Shown here in pieces: positions 1 to 6,332 of a DNA stretch of 11,107 nt. The stretch spans positions 1 through 11,107 of the forward strand of contig JAGCTK010000086.1 of NCBI GenBank assembly GCA_017963715.1. The letters are read 5' to 3'. The notes under the pieces were generated by a model. That model had not been told where the DNA came from. It worked only from the letters and a program-made list of their open reading frames with translations, and searched no databases. Source of the stretch: Alphaproteobacteria bacterium. GTDB taxonomy: Bacteria; Pseudomonadota; Alphaproteobacteria; RF32; CAG-239. Positions within the stretch are counted from its first letter, which is position 1. Each line of letters starts with the position of its first letter. A program made the position numbers and the translations under genes.

Positions 1-120
1 AAGAACCATCCGGCTAACGCCGGAGGTATCTCCGTTCCCGCCAAGCTGCGCTTGCCAATCCGACTGAAAGTCGGCTTGGAATTCGCTTTCCACCGGCTGA
101 CGCCAGTGGTCCAAAGCATT
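1..120. other. GC-rich block of tandem small hairpins, cut by window edge
   Basis: About 57% GC by hand count, against about 22% in the following 324 bases. Visible stems are 9-14/19-24 (TCCGGC with GCCGGA, loop TAAC), 21-25/30-34 (CGGAG with CTCCG, mutually exclusive with the first), 42-46/50-54 (CAAGC with GCTTG), 55-65/69-79 (CCAA plus CCGACT, one mismatch, loop GAA) and 90-97/102-109 (CCAC/GTGG around GGC/GCC, loop TGAC). CCAAGC 41-46 can also pair with GCTTGG 74-79. The core GGCTRACGCC occurs in both the first and last hairpin. Frame 1 is open from base 1 to a TGA at 121-123, and the opposite strand is also open, so the 3' end of an upstream gene cannot be excluded, but I recognise no family. 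It could be a palindromic repeat element, the end of a mobile element, or a structured RNA. Its identity is unknown. Confidence 0.5.
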
Positions 121-309
121 TGATGTTATCAACAGTTTTTTTACCTAACAATAAATTTAAAAAAAAACATTGTTGTTTTAGTATATGACTGTGTATGTTG
201 TTGATTATTTTTTATCAACATATTTATTAGAAAAGACAGATATTTTTTATGATGTTTTTTAAAAGGGTTATAAAAATATATGATATATTATAAACATAAT
301 TAACAAGGA

Positions 310-337
310 TGTTGATAATTTATGAACATGTTTATAA
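310..337. promoter_or_regulatory. Cluster of three abutting DnaA-box-like sites
   Basis: TGTTGATAA (310-318, minus orientation), TTATGAACA (320-328, plus) and TGTTTATAA (329-337, minus) lie with one or zero bases between them. Each differs from TTATNCACA only at the sixth position (A for C), the same deviation seen in the boxes at 126, 212 and 288. This suggests a local variant consensus, not chance AT-rich matches. Confidence 0.6.
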
Positions 338-396
338 GTGCCTTAAAAGGATTTAAATATCGAGGATAAAAAGTTAAGGTCGTGGTAAATAAGGTA

Positions 397-432
397 TTTT
401 ATACACAAATTTGTGAGATGTTGTGTATAAAA
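397..432. promoter_or_regulatory. 12-bp inverted repeat carrying two perfect DnaA boxes
   Basis: TTTTATACACAA (397-408) and its exact reverse complement (421-432) flank a 12-base spacer. Each arm contains a perfect TTATACACA box. The repeat ends just before the coaE ribosome binding site (AGAGGA, 433-438). DnaA bound here could act as part of the origin and could also control coaE-dnaQ expression. As RNA it would form a 12-bp hairpin immediately upstream of the coaE Shine-Dalgarno. Confidence 0.6.
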
Positions 433-444
433 AGAGGATAATTA

Positions 445-1032
445 ATGAGTATCGTAGGTATTACAGGTTTAATAGGAAGCGGCAAAACAACCGTCGGTCA
501 AATTTTAAGATCGATGGGGTATGTTGTTTATAATATGGATGTGTGGTGTCGTCAGTTATATAATGATCCTGTTTTTATCGACCGAATTTATCATCATTTT
601 GATTTTTGTTTTGAAAATGGTGTTTTTAACAAAAAAATTTTGAGAAAAAAAGTTTTTGAAAATCAAACGGAATTAAAAAAACTTGAAAATTTAACGCATC
701 CGCAATTAATCAGTCGATTTAAATACACCGTTCATTATTATCGTTTTGAGCCTTATCCAGTTTTTATTGAAAGTGCTTTATTAAAGCAAATGGGTCTTGA
801 TAAATATTGTTCTGATATTATTGAAACAACGGCCCCTGTTGATGTGATGCAAGACAGAGTGATGAAACGTGATCATATCACAAAAGAAGATTATTTGAAT
901 ATATATCATCAGCAAAATCAAAAACAAAATAAGAAGTATCAAAAAAATCATTTTATGATAGACACCAATCAAAACACGCGTATAATAAAAGCTGATTTAA
1001 TAAAGTTATTACAAAGGATTGAACAGTGTTAA
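445..1032 (+). CDS. coaE: Dephospho-CoA kinase
   Basis: This enzyme phosphorylates the ribose 3'-hydroxyl of dephospho-CoA with ATP, the last step of coenzyme A synthesis, in the cytoplasm. The 195-aa length is normal for the family. The Walker A loop GLIGSGKT is at residues 8-15. The usual DAD substrate-binding motif after strand 2 is present as NMD (30-32), so only the last aspartate is kept. The later KRD helix, the Gln-rich lid helix and the terminal FMIDTN (usually a VIDN-like motif) fit CoaE. The ATG at 445 has an AGAGGA site six bases upstream. The 3' end overlaps dnaQ by seven bases, so the two are probably co-transcribed, the arrangement known near the alphaproteobacterial origin. 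Codon use is very AT-rich. Identification is secure at family level, although the altered DAD motif is unusual. Confidence 0.9.
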   Translation: MSIVGITGLIGSGKTTVGQILRSMGYVVYNMDVWCRQLYNDPVFIDRIYHHFDFCFENGVFNKKILRKKVFENQTELKKLENLTHPQLISRFKYTVHYYRFEPYPVFIESALLKQMGLDKYCSDIIETTAPVDVMQDRVMKRDHITKEDYLNIYHQQNQKQNKKYQKNHFMIDTNQNTRIIKADLIKLLQRIEQC

Positions 1033-1706
1033 GAGAAATTGTTTTTGATACGGAAACAACAGGTTTGAGTGCAGAGCAGGGTGACAGACTTGTTGAAATA
1101 GGTGCGATTGAATTGATCAATCATTTGCCGACCGGCCGAACATATCACCAGTATATCAATCCTTTAAGAGAAGTGCCTGAAGATGCTTTTAAGGTTCACG
1201 GTTTATCAACCGAATTTTTGCAAAATTATCCTAAGTTTTCGGATATTGCTAAAGACTTTTTATCATTTGTCGGTGATGACGGAATTTTGGTGGCGCATAA
1301 TGCCGGTTTTGATATGGGTTTTATCAATTATGAATTAAAACACAACGGCTTTGAAACGCTTGAAAAGCACGAAGTGATTGATACATTGCAAATCGCACGT
1401 CAAAAATTTACAGGTGCTCATAACAGTTTGGATGCGTTATGTCGTCGTTTTAAAATAGATAATTCAAAACGAACTTTACACGGTGCGTTGCTTGATGCGG
1501 AGTTGTTATCTGAAGTTTATCTTGAACTTTTAGGCGGGGCGGAACCATCGATGAATTTTGAGGTTAATCACCTTCAAAATGAACCAATGAACAGTGTTCA
1601 AAAACAAAAAAGAGAACAAAGACATTTTTTAATTTCGGCTGAAGAAGAAAATATTCATACCGAATTTTTAAAACAAAACATCACAGATGCCGTCTGGTTG
1701 AAGTAA
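1026..1706 (+). CDS. dnaQ: DNA polymerase III epsilon subunit (3'-5' proofreading exonuclease)
   Basis: DnaQ removes misincorporated bases as part of the replicative polymerase core with the alpha subunit. Three exonuclease motifs of the DEDDh family are seen: Exo I FDTETTGL with Asp8 and Glu10, Exo II HNAGFD at 91-96 with Asp96, and Exo III H152-x4-D157. Residues 1-180 form the nuclease domain. The C-terminal tail of about 45 residues resembles the tail common in alphaproteobacterial DnaQ (acidic helix, then a closing A-x-W). The start is GTG at 1026, supported by AAAGGA at 1013-1018 inside coaE. The start codon lies within the last codons of coaE, which suggests translational coupling. At 226 aa the protein is complete. 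No terminator is visible behind it, and the next gene has its own promoter. Confidence 0.95.
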   Translation: MLREIVFDTETTGLSAEQGDRLVEIGAIELINHLPTGRTYHQYINPLREVPEDAFKVHGLSTEFLQNYPKFSDIAKDFLSFVGDDGILVAHNAGFDMGFINYELKHNGFETLEKHEVIDTLQIARQKFTGAHNSLDALCRRFKIDNSKRTLHGALLDAELLSEVYLELLGGAEPSMNFEVNHLQNEPMNSVQKQKREQRHFLISAEEENIHTEFLKQNITDAVWLK

Positions 1707-1721
1707 TTTTTAAAAACAATA

Positions 1722-1750
1722 TTGACAATAAGCGCGATTTTAAGTATAAT
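1722..1750 (+). promoter_or_regulatory. Consensus sigma70 promoter of the TPR gene
   Basis: A perfect -35 TTGACA (1722-1727) and a perfect -10 TATAAT (1745-1750) are separated by exactly 17 bases. Transcription should begin near 1757, giving a leader of about 30 bases with AAGGA at 1776-1780 before the ATG at 1787. Perfect 12/12 matches are rare and suggest strong constitutive expression. Confidence 0.85.
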
Positions 1751-1786
1751 CCGATTCTAAAATTATTTTGGAATTAAGGAAATAAC

Positions 1787-2770
1787 ATGGTTAATGTCAA
1801 CGAAAACAGCTCTTATAAAAGAGGACAGGAACTTTTAGATGCCGGTATGTATCGTGAGGCGGTCGAGCAATTTGATGCAGCCATCAGAGAGCAGCCGGAT
1901 TCGTGGAAAGCTATCAATTCAAAAGGTTTTGCTTTTCAAAAAATGAGTCGATATACAGATGCGGTTGAATGTTTTGATAAAGCATTGGAACTCAATCCTA
2001 AATCTGTTGAAGTGCTTAATAATAAAGGTGTCACGCTGAGTATGCGCGGCCTTTATAAAGAGGCAATGGAATGTTTTGAAAAAGCATACCAAACAGATCC
2101 GACATCGCTTGAAGCATTAAACGGTAAGGCAATTGCTTTACAACATTTGTTTATGTTCAAAGAAGCACTTGATGTTTTGGAACAGGCTTTGAAAATTGAT
2201 CCGAAGCATGCACAAACCTTGCTGAGTGTGGCTGTGACACTTCAAAAATTAAAACAATATGACAGATCAATATCGTTTTTCAAAAAAGTTTTGATGTATG
2301 ACAAAACAAACGTGAAAGCATGGAACGGTATCGGTGTGACCTATCAGTTGATGGGTGATAACGATTCGGCCTTGAAATGTTTTACAAAAATTTTGAACAT
2401 CAACAGTTCGGAAATTCAAGCATGGATTTCGATCGGTTTTGTTTATCAAAAAATGTTTAAGTTCAAAGATGCCTTAAAGTGCTATAAAAAAGCCCAAACA
2501 TTTGTGGGTGGCAGATATCATCATAAACTTTATGACGGTTTGGCATCTTGCCTGACAAAGTTGTCTGAATTTGATCAGGCTATTGAGGTTTATAAGCAAA
2601 TCTTCCAACATGAAGAAGGCAAAAAGAAATGGGATGCACAACGTTCCATGAAGTTTGTCAATAAATTAAAACGCAAGAAAGCCATCGGCATTTTGCCGGA
2701 TATTATGGCTTCCGCACCGGAAGAAGCAGAACCTGTTGAGCCGGCTGAAGCACCGGAAGGTGAAGAATAA
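1787..2770 (+). CDS. Cytoplasmic tetratricopeptide-repeat protein
   Basis: From about residue 10 to 281 the protein is an almost uninterrupted run of eight 34-residue TPR units, beginning near residues 10, 44, 78, 112, 146, 180, 214 and 248. Several show the typical G-Y-A-F-A-P spacing (for example F-D-K-A-L-E-L-N-P at the end of the second unit). TPR arrays form a superhelical scaffold for protein-protein contacts, and no enzymatic domain is present. There is no signal peptide or membrane segment, so it should be cytoplasmic. The C-terminus is a basic stretch (KLKRKK near 293) followed by an acidic Glu/Pro/Ala tail of about 20 residues. The gene is monocistronic: a perfect promoter lies upstream and a strong terminator downstream. 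In Caulobacter-like gene order secB follows dnaQ, so this position is different. Partner and role are unknown. Confidence 0.85.
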   Translation: MVNVNENSSYKRGQELLDAGMYREAVEQFDAAIREQPDSWKAINSKGFAFQKMSRYTDAVECFDKALELNPKSVEVLNNKGVTLSMRGLYKEAMECFEKAYQTDPTSLEALNGKAIALQHLFMFKEALDVLEQALKIDPKHAQTLLSVAVTLQKLKQYDRSISFFKKVLMYDKTNVKAWNGIGVTYQLMGDNDSALKCFTKILNINSSEIQAWISIGFVYQKMFKFKDALKCYKKAQTFVGGRYHHKLYDGLASCLTKLSEFDQAIEVYKQIFQHEEGKKKWDAQRSMKFVNKLKRKKAIGILPDIMASAPEEAEPVEPAEAPEGEE

Positions 2771-2790
2771 ATCAAACAGATTACAAAAAA

Positions 2791-2827
2791 ATGCCTTGCG
2801 GTTTTTGATTGCAAGGTATTTTTTTTT
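2791..2827. terminator. Bidirectional intrinsic terminator between convergent genes
   Basis: ATGCCTTGC (2791-2799) pairs with GCAAGGTAT (2811-2819), a 9-bp stem with one G-U pair. T-runs lie on the right (2819-2827, plus strand) and A-runs on the left (2785-2791, a T-run for minus-strand transcripts). It can stop both the TPR gene and the minus-strand holC operon. The holC stop codon (2826-2828) falls inside the right-hand T-run. Confidence 0.85.
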
Positions 2828-3287
2828 AAGTGTTATTCTTTTCCTGCCATTGAGCGGCGGGGGTTTGCTGCCAATAATGTCGCTCGAATGTGTTTTGATC
2901 GCAAAGTTTCCAAGCATTTCTTGCTTTTGAAAGTTCTAAATCGTTTTTGGCATCAAAAATATAAAAAATACGATCAAAATCTTGTAAATCGGAAGCCTTA
3001 ACATCGGCTCCGTCGACAATAAATAATAATTGAGCATTGTTTGGTATTTCATCATCGGATGAGAGAAAAATCGGTTGCAAATCGGCAAAGCCGTCTTTTT
3101 TAACGCCGTGGGGTAAAAAACTTTCGTCATCAAAAGTCCACAATAATGCGCTTAAAAAATCAACACGTTCGGGTGTGCCGATTTTGATTTTGATATTTTT
3201 ACCTGTTTGATAGGCTTTTAAGAGAAGTTTAGGCAAAGTCTCATCTAAAGTGCTTTGTGTCAAATAGTAAAAATCAATCCGCGACAT
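2826..3287 (-). CDS. holC: DNA polymerase III chi subunit
   Basis: HolC is the clamp-loader accessory subunit that, with psi in E. coli, links the polymerase III holoenzyme to single-strand binding protein. The 153-aa length fits. Recognisable features are the N-terminal strand DFYYL (5-9), the basic KNIKIKI strand (30-36), and the family signature LLWTF...SFLPHG (48-61). The later FIVDGAD and the YIFDAKN segment near the C-terminus match the core fold. The ATG overlaps the end of the protease gene by 14 bases in another frame, with GAGG (3294-3297) seven bases upstream, so translation is probably coupled. A replisome subunit at the end of an envelope-protease operon is unusual. In many proteobacteria holC follows pepA. 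Confidence 0.85.
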   Translation of the reverse strand: MSRIDFYYLTQSTLDETLPKLLLKAYQTGKNIKIKIGTPERVDFLSALLWTFDDESFLPHGVKKDGFADLQPIFLSSDDEIPNNAQLLFIVDGADVKASDLQDFDRIFYIFDAKNDLELSKARNAWKLCDQNTFERHYWQQTPAAQWQEKNNT

Positions 3288-4296
3288 TTTTTTCCTCGGA
3301 AGGTTGGTTATGATGCGGTGTTTTTAAGGTTGTTGTTTCGACCAAAAGTTCTGTCATTTCACCGTCACGATAAATCTTAAATGTGAGTTCGGTTGATGGT
3401 TCAAGTTCGGAAATAAATACCTGAAAAGCCTGTGAAGTCGTCACGGGTGTGTTGTTGTATGAAATAATGATGTCACCGACGCGCAGGTCATTTTTTAAGG
3501 CCCAATCTTCATTTTTAAGACCGGTGACAATAAGGGCTTTTTGATGATTTTCAAGTTCGGTTTCTTTAAAATCCATCGCAAGCGAACTGTGTGTAATTTG
3601 GCCTTTATTTCTTAAAGACAGATAAACACGTTTAACCTGGTTGGAAGGTATAGCAAATCCGACACCTAAGCTGTTGCCCGTTTTAGAAAAAATCAATGTA
3701 TTAAGACCGACAACTTGCCCCTTTGTATTAAACATGGCCCCGCCGGAATTACCCTCGTTAATCGGTGCATCAGTTTGGATATAGTCATCAAAAGGTGTTT
3801 CATCGATGTTGCGTGATTTTGCCGAAATAATACCAGCCGAAACGGTGTTTTCAAGCCCGAAAGGATTGCCGACAATCAAAACCCAATCACCGACCTCTAA
3901 TGTGTCGGAATCAGCCAAAACGGCGGGCGATAAAGGCTGTTCAGGTTCGATTTTTAAGAGGGCAATATCGGTGACCTCATCTTCGCCGACAAGGGTTGCA
4001 ATATATTCTTCCCCGTCAAAAGTCTTGACTTTAATTTCGGTTGATTTTTCAATAACATGGCGATTAGTGAGAATATAACCGTCTTCGTCCGCAATAAATC
4101 CAGAACCGAGCGCCGTATGTCCTGTTGTATCAAAAACAAGGCTGTCTTCGACATCAGCGGCGGAACTTTGGGCTTGAATTGCGCTTGAGATATTGACAAC
4201 GGTCGGCAAAACTTCTTTGACAATCGGCGCAAAAGAAGTTTGGGAAAATGCCTCAAAACTCAATAAAAGCGACAAACATAACGTTTTTTTGAACAT
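3274..4296 (-). CDS. htrA: Secreted HtrA/Deg-family serine protease with one PDZ domain
   Basis: This is a periplasmic ATP-independent protease/chaperone of the S1C family that handles misfolded envelope proteins. A signal peptide occupies about residues 1-18 (KK, then hydrophobic LCLSLLLSF). The catalytic triad is visible: His80 in TNRHVI, Asp110 in TDIALLKI and Ser184 in GNSGGA. One PDZ domain follows at about 230-325. At 340 aa with one PDZ it is shorter than DegP (two PDZ, about 450-500 aa) and is DegS-like in layout, but it has a cleavable-looking signal and no clear membrane anchor. The start is ATG with a full AAGGAGG site (4301-4307) that overlaps the hflC stop, nine bases downstream of that gene. 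The hflK-hflC-protease order is a known alphaproteobacterial arrangement. Substrates cannot be inferred. Confidence 0.92.
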   Translation of the reverse strand: MFKKTLCLSLLLSFEAFSQTSFAPIVKEVLPTVVNISSAIQAQSSAADVEDSLVFDTTGHTALGSGFIADEDGYILTNRHVIEKSTEIKVKTFDGEEYIATLVGEDEVTDIALLKIEPEQPLSPAVLADSDTLEVGDWVLIVGNPFGLENTVSAGIISAKSRNIDETPFDDYIQTDAPINEGNSGGAMFNTKGQVVGLNTLIFSKTGNSLGVGFAIPSNQVKRVYLSLRNKGQITHSSLAMDFKETELENHQKALIVTGLKNEDWALKNDLRVGDIIISYNNTPVTTSQAFQVFISELEPSTELTFKIYRDGEMTELLVETTTLKTPHHNQPSEEKNVAD

Positions 4297-4305
4297 TTTG
4301 CCTCC

Positions 4306-5169
4306 TTATTTGACAACGTCCTTGAAATAATCAAAAAATTTGGTATCGGGCGATAAAACAAGTTTGCTGCTGGGCACCGCTTTACGATAAGCTTCGAGTG
4401 AGCGATAAAAGGCATAAAACTCGGCATCCGTACCGGCGGCTTCGTTCCAAATTTGTGTGGCTGTTTTATCACCTTCGCCTTTAATAATTTGAGCTTTCTT
4501 TTCGGCCTCAGCCACAATGATTGTGCTTTCTTTATCAGCCTTGGCTCTAATTTGTTGAGCCGCCTGCTGACCTTCGGCGCGGGCCTCTTTGGCATCACGT
4601 TCACGTTCGGCTTTCATACGGTCGTTGATGGCTTGCAAAACTTCCATCGGCAAATCGGCGCGACGAATACGCACTTCGGCGACCTGAACACCGATTTGAG
4701 AGGCGTCTTTTTTGACCGCGCTTGAGATATCAGCCATGATTTGTGAGCGTTTTTCGGACAACAATTCTTTTAAGGTGATACGTCCCAAAACGTTTCTAAC
4801 GGATGAATTGACAATTTCTTCAAGTTTGCTTTGAGCCTGATATTCGGTGCGGACCGTTTTGAAAAATTTGAGCGGGTCAACAATTTGGTAACGTGTAAAA
4901 CTATCAACATCCAAACGTTTTTTATCACCCAAAACGATTTCTTGCGCCGGCGGATCAAGATTTAAGAGGCGCGTGTCATAATAGATGACATTTTGAATGA
5001 ACGGTGTTTTGATTTTGAGCCCGGGTTCTTTGACAACACGGACAGGTTCGCCGAATTGAAGGACAATGGCTTGTTCAAACTGTTGAACGGTGTACAAAGA
5101 CTGTGCGACCGTGATGAGAACAAGTGCAACTAAAGCGATAACGATATATTTAATCTTAAAATTTGACAT
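4306..5169 (-). CDS. hflC: FtsH protease modulator HflC (SPFH family)
   Basis: HflC forms with HflK a large inner-membrane cage around the AAA+ protease FtsH and modulates its access to membrane substrates. The 287-aa product has one N-terminal membrane segment (about 8-25). An SPFH/band-7 domain follows (from about 28, beginning TVQQFEQAIVLQFGEP), then an Ala/Glu/Lys-rich coiled coil (about 185-235) including RADLP. A C-terminal hydrophobic-aromatic region ends in FDYFKDVVK. Most of the protein should lie in the periplasm. The start ATG has AAGGA (5178-5182) overlapping the hflK stop. The gene begins 11 bases after hflK and ends nine bases before the protease gene, so the operon is tight. 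Confidence is high because it pairs with HflK. Confidence 0.94.
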   Translation of the reverse strand: MSNFKIKYIVIALVALVLITVAQSLYTVQQFEQAIVLQFGEPVRVVKEPGLKIKTPFIQNVIYYDTRLLNLDPPAQEIVLGDKKRLDVDSFTRYQIVDPLKFFKTVRTEYQAQSKLEEIVNSSVRNVLGRITLKELLSEKRSQIMADISSAVKKDASQIGVQVAEVRIRRADLPMEVLQAINDRMKAERERDAKEARAEGQQAAQQIRAKADKESTIIVAEAEKKAQIIKGEGDKTATQIWNEAAGTDAEFYAFYRSLEAYRKAVPSSKLVLSPDTKFFDYFKDVVK

Positions 5170-5180
5170 CTTTTTTATCC

Positions 5181-6227
5181 TTATTTGATTTGTAAAATCG
5201 GCAAAACATTGGCGCCTTTAGCGGACGGATCAACAATCGTGGTATCAGATTGTTTAATGACATCTTCCATGGTTTCCAAATAAAGGCGGATGGCGGTCAC
5301 TTCTTTGCCGTCTTTATAGGCGTTGTAAACAGACATAAAGCGCTCGGCATCACCTTTGGCTTTGTTGATGACGGCTTCTTTATAGGCCTCTGCATCCTGC
5401 AGGCGTTTAACGGCTTCACCTTTGGCTTTTGGTAAAACCTCGTTGCGATAAGCCTCAGCCTCGTTTTTGAAACGTTCTTGGTCGGCCTTGGCACGCTGAA
5501 CTTCGTTGAAGGCATCGACAACCTGCTTTGGCGGGTCGGCTTTTTGCAGTTTGACACGGACAATCACAATACCGGCCCCGAAATCATCCATCAACTTTTG
5601 AAGTTCGGTTTTTGTTTCGTCTTCAACCTTGCTTCTGTCGCCGGTGATAATCGGTTGCATTTCGGATTGACCGACAATCTCGCGCAAAACCGATTGAGCC
5701 GCCACACGCACGGTGACATCCGGACTGCGCACGTTGAACAGATAATCTTTGGCATTTTTGATTTTCCACACAACCGTTAAGTTGATGTCGACAATGTTTT
5801 CATCACCGGTGAGCATATGGCTTTCGGTAAACGAGTTGAGCGCAACGCTTGAGCGGTTGGAAAATCTGTTTTGGGCAAAATTGTCATCCATACCGAGATT
5901 GATACTACGTTCTTGTGTGACATTGAGTTTGATGACTTTTTCAATCGGGTAGGGGATGTGATAATGCAAACCGGCGTCAGTGGTGGTAACGTATTTGCCA
6001 AAGCGCAAAACAACACCTTGCTCACTCGGTTGCAATTGGTAAAAACCGGAGCCGAGCCAAAGCAGCACTAAAGCCAAAATACCAAGTTTAAGCATGCCGC
6101 CGAAACTGTTTTTTGATGATTGAAATTGTGCAACCTTAACGGGAGATGTGTTTTTTAATTTGCGAACAATGGTTTGACCGGGTTCTGCCGGCAAATCGGT
6201 CTCCCAAGGATTGTTTTTTTGAGCCAT
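5181..6227 (-). CDS. hflK: FtsH protease modulator HflK (SPFH family)
   Basis: HflK is the HflC partner and the first gene of the minus-strand operon. The 348-aa product has a cytoplasmic N-tail with NPWE near residue 6, which is family-typical though without the long glycine-rich stretch of E. coli HflK. A membrane span lies at about 45-64, then an SPFH domain opening GFYQLQPSEQGVVLRFGKY and GLHYHIPYPIE. The helical coiled coil (about 240-300) is rich in KAKGEA/KAKGDA motifs. The N-terminal motifs and longer length separate it from HflC. AAGGA at 6235-6239 sits seven bases before the ATG. It diverges from mrp across a 105-base AT-rich gap. I could not find a convincing promoter in the hflK direction. 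Confidence 0.94.
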   Translation of the reverse strand: MAQKNNPWETDLPAEPGQTIVRKLKNTSPVKVAQFQSSKNSFGGMLKLGILALVLLWLGSGFYQLQPSEQGVVLRFGKYVTTTDAGLHYHIPYPIEKVIKLNVTQERSINLGMDDNFAQNRFSNRSSVALNSFTESHMLTGDENIVDINLTVVWKIKNAKDYLFNVRSPDVTVRVAAQSVLREIVGQSEMQPIITGDRSKVEDETKTELQKLMDDFGAGIVIVRVKLQKADPPKQVVDAFNEVQRAKADQERFKNEAEAYRNEVLPKAKGEAVKRLQDAEAYKEAVINKAKGDAERFMSVYNAYKDGKEVTAIRLYLETMEDVIKQSDTTIVDPSAKGANVLPILQIK

Positions 6228-6253
6228 GAAATTATCCTTAATTTAAAAAAATA

Positions 6254-6281
6254 TTGACCATAAAAAATAAGATAATATAAA
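6254..6281 (+). promoter_or_regulatory. Candidate promoter of mrp
   Basis: TTGACC (6254-6259, five of six) and TATAAA (6276-6281) are separated by 16 bases in the hflK-mrp divergent gap. An overlapping TATAAC at 6282 makes the exact -10 uncertain. The region is so AT-rich that chance -10 matches are expected. Confidence 0.5.
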
Positions 6282-6312
6282 TATAACTTAAAAACAACGA
6301 AACATTCATGAT

Positions 6313-6321
6313 TTATCCACA
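6313..6321 (+). promoter_or_regulatory. Perfect DnaA box upstream of mrp
   Basis: TTATCCACA matches the strict E. coli R-box consensus. It lies 11 bases before the mrp ATG and downstream of the candidate promoter, where bound DnaA could block transcription. A single 9-base match can be chance. Confidence 0.4.
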
Positions 6322-6332
6322 CAAGGTGAAAA

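Larger units (their letters stand above)
121..444. other. oriC: Putative chromosomal replication origin (oriC)
   Basis: This gene-free stretch is about 22% GC by hand count, lowest at 241-300 (7 of 60 bases). It contains two perfect DnaA boxes (TTATNCACA) at 399-407 (+) and 422-430 (-). Seven more sites mostly fit TTATNAACA, one base off consensus: 126-134 (+), 212-220 (+), 288-296 (+), 310-318 (-), 320-328 (+), 329-337 (-), and the poorer 199-207 (-). The sites at 310-337 are packed nearly end to end, as in DnaA filament-forming arrays, and the A/T-only runs at 151-168 and 241-300 could serve as the unwinding element. From established knowledge, Caulobacter and other alphaproteobacteria have coaE and dnaQ a few genes from the origin, which fits. 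A weak CtrA-like match, TTAA-N7-GTAA, lies at 374-388. Origin function is inferred, not shown. Confidence 0.7.

Noticed and set aside
374-388. CtrA-like site TTAA-N7-GTAA in the putative origin
   Set aside because: One mismatch in a low-complexity AT-rich stretch. Not strong enough to list as a site, although CtrA does bind the Caulobacter origin.
2736-2930. Small plus-strand frame running out of the TPR gene
   Set aside because: It runs through the terminator and antisense to holC, and its start lies inside the TPR gene without a ribosome binding site.
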